From Schaedlerella arabinosiphila (GTDB lineage Bacteria; Bacillota; Clostridia; Lachnospirales; Lachnospiraceae), in assembly GCF_003885045.1 (NCBI RefSeq), contig NZ_RHJS01000002.1, forward strand, positions 4,333,302 to 4,397,301: a stretch of DNA of 64,000 nucleotides, written 5' to 3'. The position numbers and the translations under genes were made by a program. Each line of letters opens with the position of its first letter. The stretch's first letter is position 1. Shown in pieces: positions 62,174 through 64,000 of this stretch. A model generated the notes under the pieces. It was not told the DNA's origin. It made no database searches and saw nothing but the letters and a program-made list of their open reading frames with translations.

Positions 62174-63517
62174 TTACTCCGGCTGCCGCAGTTCATTTCC
62201 AAAACGGGTATACTGCGGCATCCAGGCCAGCCGGATGGTCCCGATGGGGCCGTTCCTCTGCTTGGCAATGATAATCTCCGCAATATTCTTATCTTCCGAA
62301 TCATGGTTGTAATAATCATCCCTGTAGATAAACATACATACGTCCGCGTCCTGCTCAATGGCCCCCGACTCACGCAGGTCGGAAAGCATGGGCCGCTTGT
62401 CGTTTCTGGATTCCACCGCACGGCTGAGCTGCGACAGTGCGATCACGGGCACGTTCAGCTCCCGGGCCAGACCTTTTAAGGAACGGGAAATCTCTGAGAT
62501 CTCCTGCTGCCGGCTCTCATTGCTTCTCTTGCTGCTCCCGCTCATCAACTGCAGGTAGTCGATAATGATCAGGTCCAGTCCCTGTTCCAGCTTGTACTTC
62601 CGGCACTTGGAACGCATCTCCGCGATGGAAATTCCGGAAGTATCGTCTATGATGAGCTTCGATTTTCCAATGATCCCGGCTCCCTCAATCAGCTTTTCCC
62701 AATCCGTGTCTTTTAGATTTCCGGTACGCAGAAGCTGCGCGTCCACATGGGACTCCAGGGAAAACAGACGGTTCACGAGCTGCTCCTTGGACATTTCCAG
62801 ACTGAACACCGCCACCGAGCGGCTCTGGCGGAAGGCTACATGCTGCGCGATATTCAGCACAAACGCGGTCTTTCCCATAGACGGCCTGGCCGCAATCAGG
62901 ATGAGATCCGACCTCTGCAGGCCCGACAGTTTATAATCCAGGTCAATAAAACCGGTGGGAATGCCGGTCACATTGCCCCTGGTCTTGGACGCCTTCTCAA
63001 TCACCTCAAGGGCGTTGAGCACCACCTGCTTGATGGGTACAAAGTCCTGAATATTGCCCCGCTCCACCAGCTCAAACACCCGCTTCTCCGTCATTTCCAG
63101 GATTTCTTCCAGCGGACGGCTTTCCGTATAGCAGGCATTGGCGATCTCCTCATTGATCTTAATCAGCCTGCGCATGGTGGATTTTTCCTTGATGATCTGC
63201 GCATATGCCTTTGCATTTGCCGAAGTCTGGAAACTGGTCAGGATATCCCTGGCAAATTCCAGGCTGCTGACCTCCGGCGGAACATTTTTCTCCTTCAGAT
63301 ATTCCTGAAGCGTGATCAGATCCACCGGCCTTCCCATATGAAATAATTCTGCCATAGCGTCAAAGAGGATGCCATATGCAGTCTGATAGAAATCCTCTCC
63401 CGTGAGGATTTCCGTTGTCTCCAAAATGGCATCCTTATTCATCAGCATCGACGCGATCACGGCCGTCTCCGCTTCTGTGCTGTGAGGCAAAATCCGTTTA
63501 ATTACCGCCTCTTCCAT
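62174..63517 (-). CDS. dnaB: Replicative DNA helicase DnaB
   Basis: A 447-residue hexameric helicase. N-terminal domain at residues 1-110 (LPHSTEAETAVIASMLMNKDA), RecA-like ATPase at 180-447 with Walker A LILIAARPSMGKTAFVLNIA, SVAVFSLEMSKEQLVNRL, and Walker B DLIIIDYLQLMSG. Length and order are those of the family. It unwinds DNA at the replication fork. The gene lies just downstream of rplI, an arrangement conserved in Firmicutes. Confidence 0.97.
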   Translation of the reverse strand: MEEAVIKRILPHSTEAETAVIASMLMNKDAILETTEILTGEDFYQTAYGILFDAMAELFHMGRPVDLITLQEYLKEKNVPPEVSSLEFARDILTSFQTSANAKAYAQIIKEKSTMRRLIKINEEIANACYTESRPLEEILEMTEKRVFELVERGNIQDFVPIKQVVLNALEVIEKASKTRGNVTGIPTGFIDLDYKLSGLQRSDLILIAARPSMGKTAFVLNIAQHVAFRQSRSVAVFSLEMSKEQLVNRLFSLESHVDAQLLRTGNLKDTDWEKLIEGAGIIGKSKLIIDDTSGISIAEMRSKCRKYKLEQGLDLIIIDYLQLMSGSSKRSNESRQQEISEISRSLKGLARELNVPVIALSQLSRAVESRNDKRPMLSDLRESGAIEQDADVCMFIYRDDYYNHDSEDKNIAEIIIAKQRNGPIGTIRLAWMPQYTRFGNELRQPE

Positions 63518-63564
63518 AGATTCCGCTCCTTATTTGTACTGTTCACTCCCAGCCGTAAGCTGCA

Positions 63565-64000
63565 TTAAGCCTCTTCTTTGATCTCCACCTTGAGCTCCGC
63601 GGTCACTTCCGGATGCAGCTTTATTGGAACGTTGTGTGTCCCCAATGTCTTCAGGGTCTCTTTGAGCTGGATCTTCTTTTTGTCCACATCCAGACCCATC
63701 TGTTCCTTGACCGCAGCGGCGATCTCCTTCGCGGAAACGGAACCAAACGCCTTTCCGCCCTCGCCCACTTTGATCTTCAGCAGGATCTGTCCTGCCTTCA
63801 ATTCTCCGGCAAGCTTCTCGGCCGCTTCCTTATTCTCCTTCGCGATCTTTTCCTCGTTGCTCTTTTTCAGCTTCAGGTCGTTCAGGTTTTTATTGTTCGC
63901 CTCCACGCCCAGCTTCTTCGGAATGATAAAATTCCGCGCGTATCCGTCGTTTACATTTACAATCTCGCCCTCTTTTCCGAGAGACTTTACATCCTGCAAT
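63565..64000 (-). CDS. rplI: Ribosomal protein L9, 5' end outside the window
   Basis: The last 145 codons of L9; the first few residues (KVILL or similar) lie beyond the right edge. The visible start LQDVKSLGKEGEIVNVNDGY and YARNFIIPKKLGVEANN are the L9 signature, followed by the long helix and the C-terminal domain (KAGQILLKIKVGEGGKAFGSV). It binds 23S rRNA domain V at the base of the L1 stalk. The TTG at the edge is an internal Leu codon and not a start. Upstream of dnaB in the same direction. Confidence 0.96.
   Translation of the reverse strand, partial: LQDVKSLGKEGEIVNVNDGYARNFIIPKKLGVEANNKNLNDLKLKKSNEEKIAKENKEAAEKLAGELKAGQILLKIKVGEGGKAFGSVSAKEIAAAVKEQMGLDVDKKKIQLKETLKTLGTHNVPIKLHPEVTAELKVEIKEEA

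Overview
The window looks like a chromosomal segment of a gut Lachnospiraceae-type Firmicute (Clostridia). The evidence is strong GGAGG ribosome sites, a Roseburia-like beta-mannooligosaccharide locus, a Tn1549-like conjugative-element arm with a Cna-B/SpaA surface protein and ParA/ParB, and the housekeeping genes rlmD, yhaM, mutS2, dnaB and rplI. I cannot resolve genus or species from the sequence alone.

Region 1 (1-17.8 kb) is accessory DNA stacked at the 3' end of the 23S rRNA methyltransferase gene rlmD. Two orphan rlmD 3'-end copies (7408-7758 and 12222-12596) divide it into three blocks: (C) the arm of an integrative conjugative element with parA, parB and an LPXTG-like adhesin; (B) an AT-rich islet with a DUF1016 nuclease and a DUF4297-like nuclease/HerA pair, whose herA is broken by a 159-bp miniature inverted-repeat element; (A) a second AT-rich islet with a RhuM-like protein and an unusual pair: a double-DUF262 protein without a visible HNH nuclease, and a Rossmann/methyltransferase-like protein that I do not recognise. 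A short remnant next to the intact rlmD matches the ICE end beside the first rlmD fragment, so block A probably descends from a related element.

Region 2 (17.8-39.1 kb) starts with rlmD-yhaM and an HtrA-like pseudoprotease. It then carries a 12-gene minus-strand operon for acetylated (gluco)mannan oligosaccharides: ABC importer, two GH130 phosphorylases, a cellobiose/mannobiose 2-epimerase, DUF624 protein, CE2 and CE17-like acetyl esterases, phosphomannomutase, GH1 beta-glucosidase, and a fused mannose-6-phosphate isomerase/ROK kinase. A LacI repressor is upstream. The pathway closes inside the operon: import, deacetylation, epimerisation, phosphorolysis to mannose-1-phosphate plus glucose, then entry to glycolysis through the mutase and the fusion protein. 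A second miniature element sits in the operon leader, between a near-consensus promoter with palindromic operators and the first gene.

Region 3 (39-54 kb) holds a DUF1703-type ATPase, mutS2 with a two-component system, a TetR-ABC-FtsX cassette that looks acquired, an ABC-2 exporter with its own two-component system, and a small XRE regulator. Region 4 (54-64 kb) has two orphan solute-binding lipoproteins (one with a roughly 230-residue acidic repeat inserted inside its binding domain), a 2x[4Fe-4S] ferredoxin, a large hybrid histidine kinase, a MerR-type regulator, dnaB and the truncated start of rplI. I saw no tRNA, rRNA or CRISPR array.
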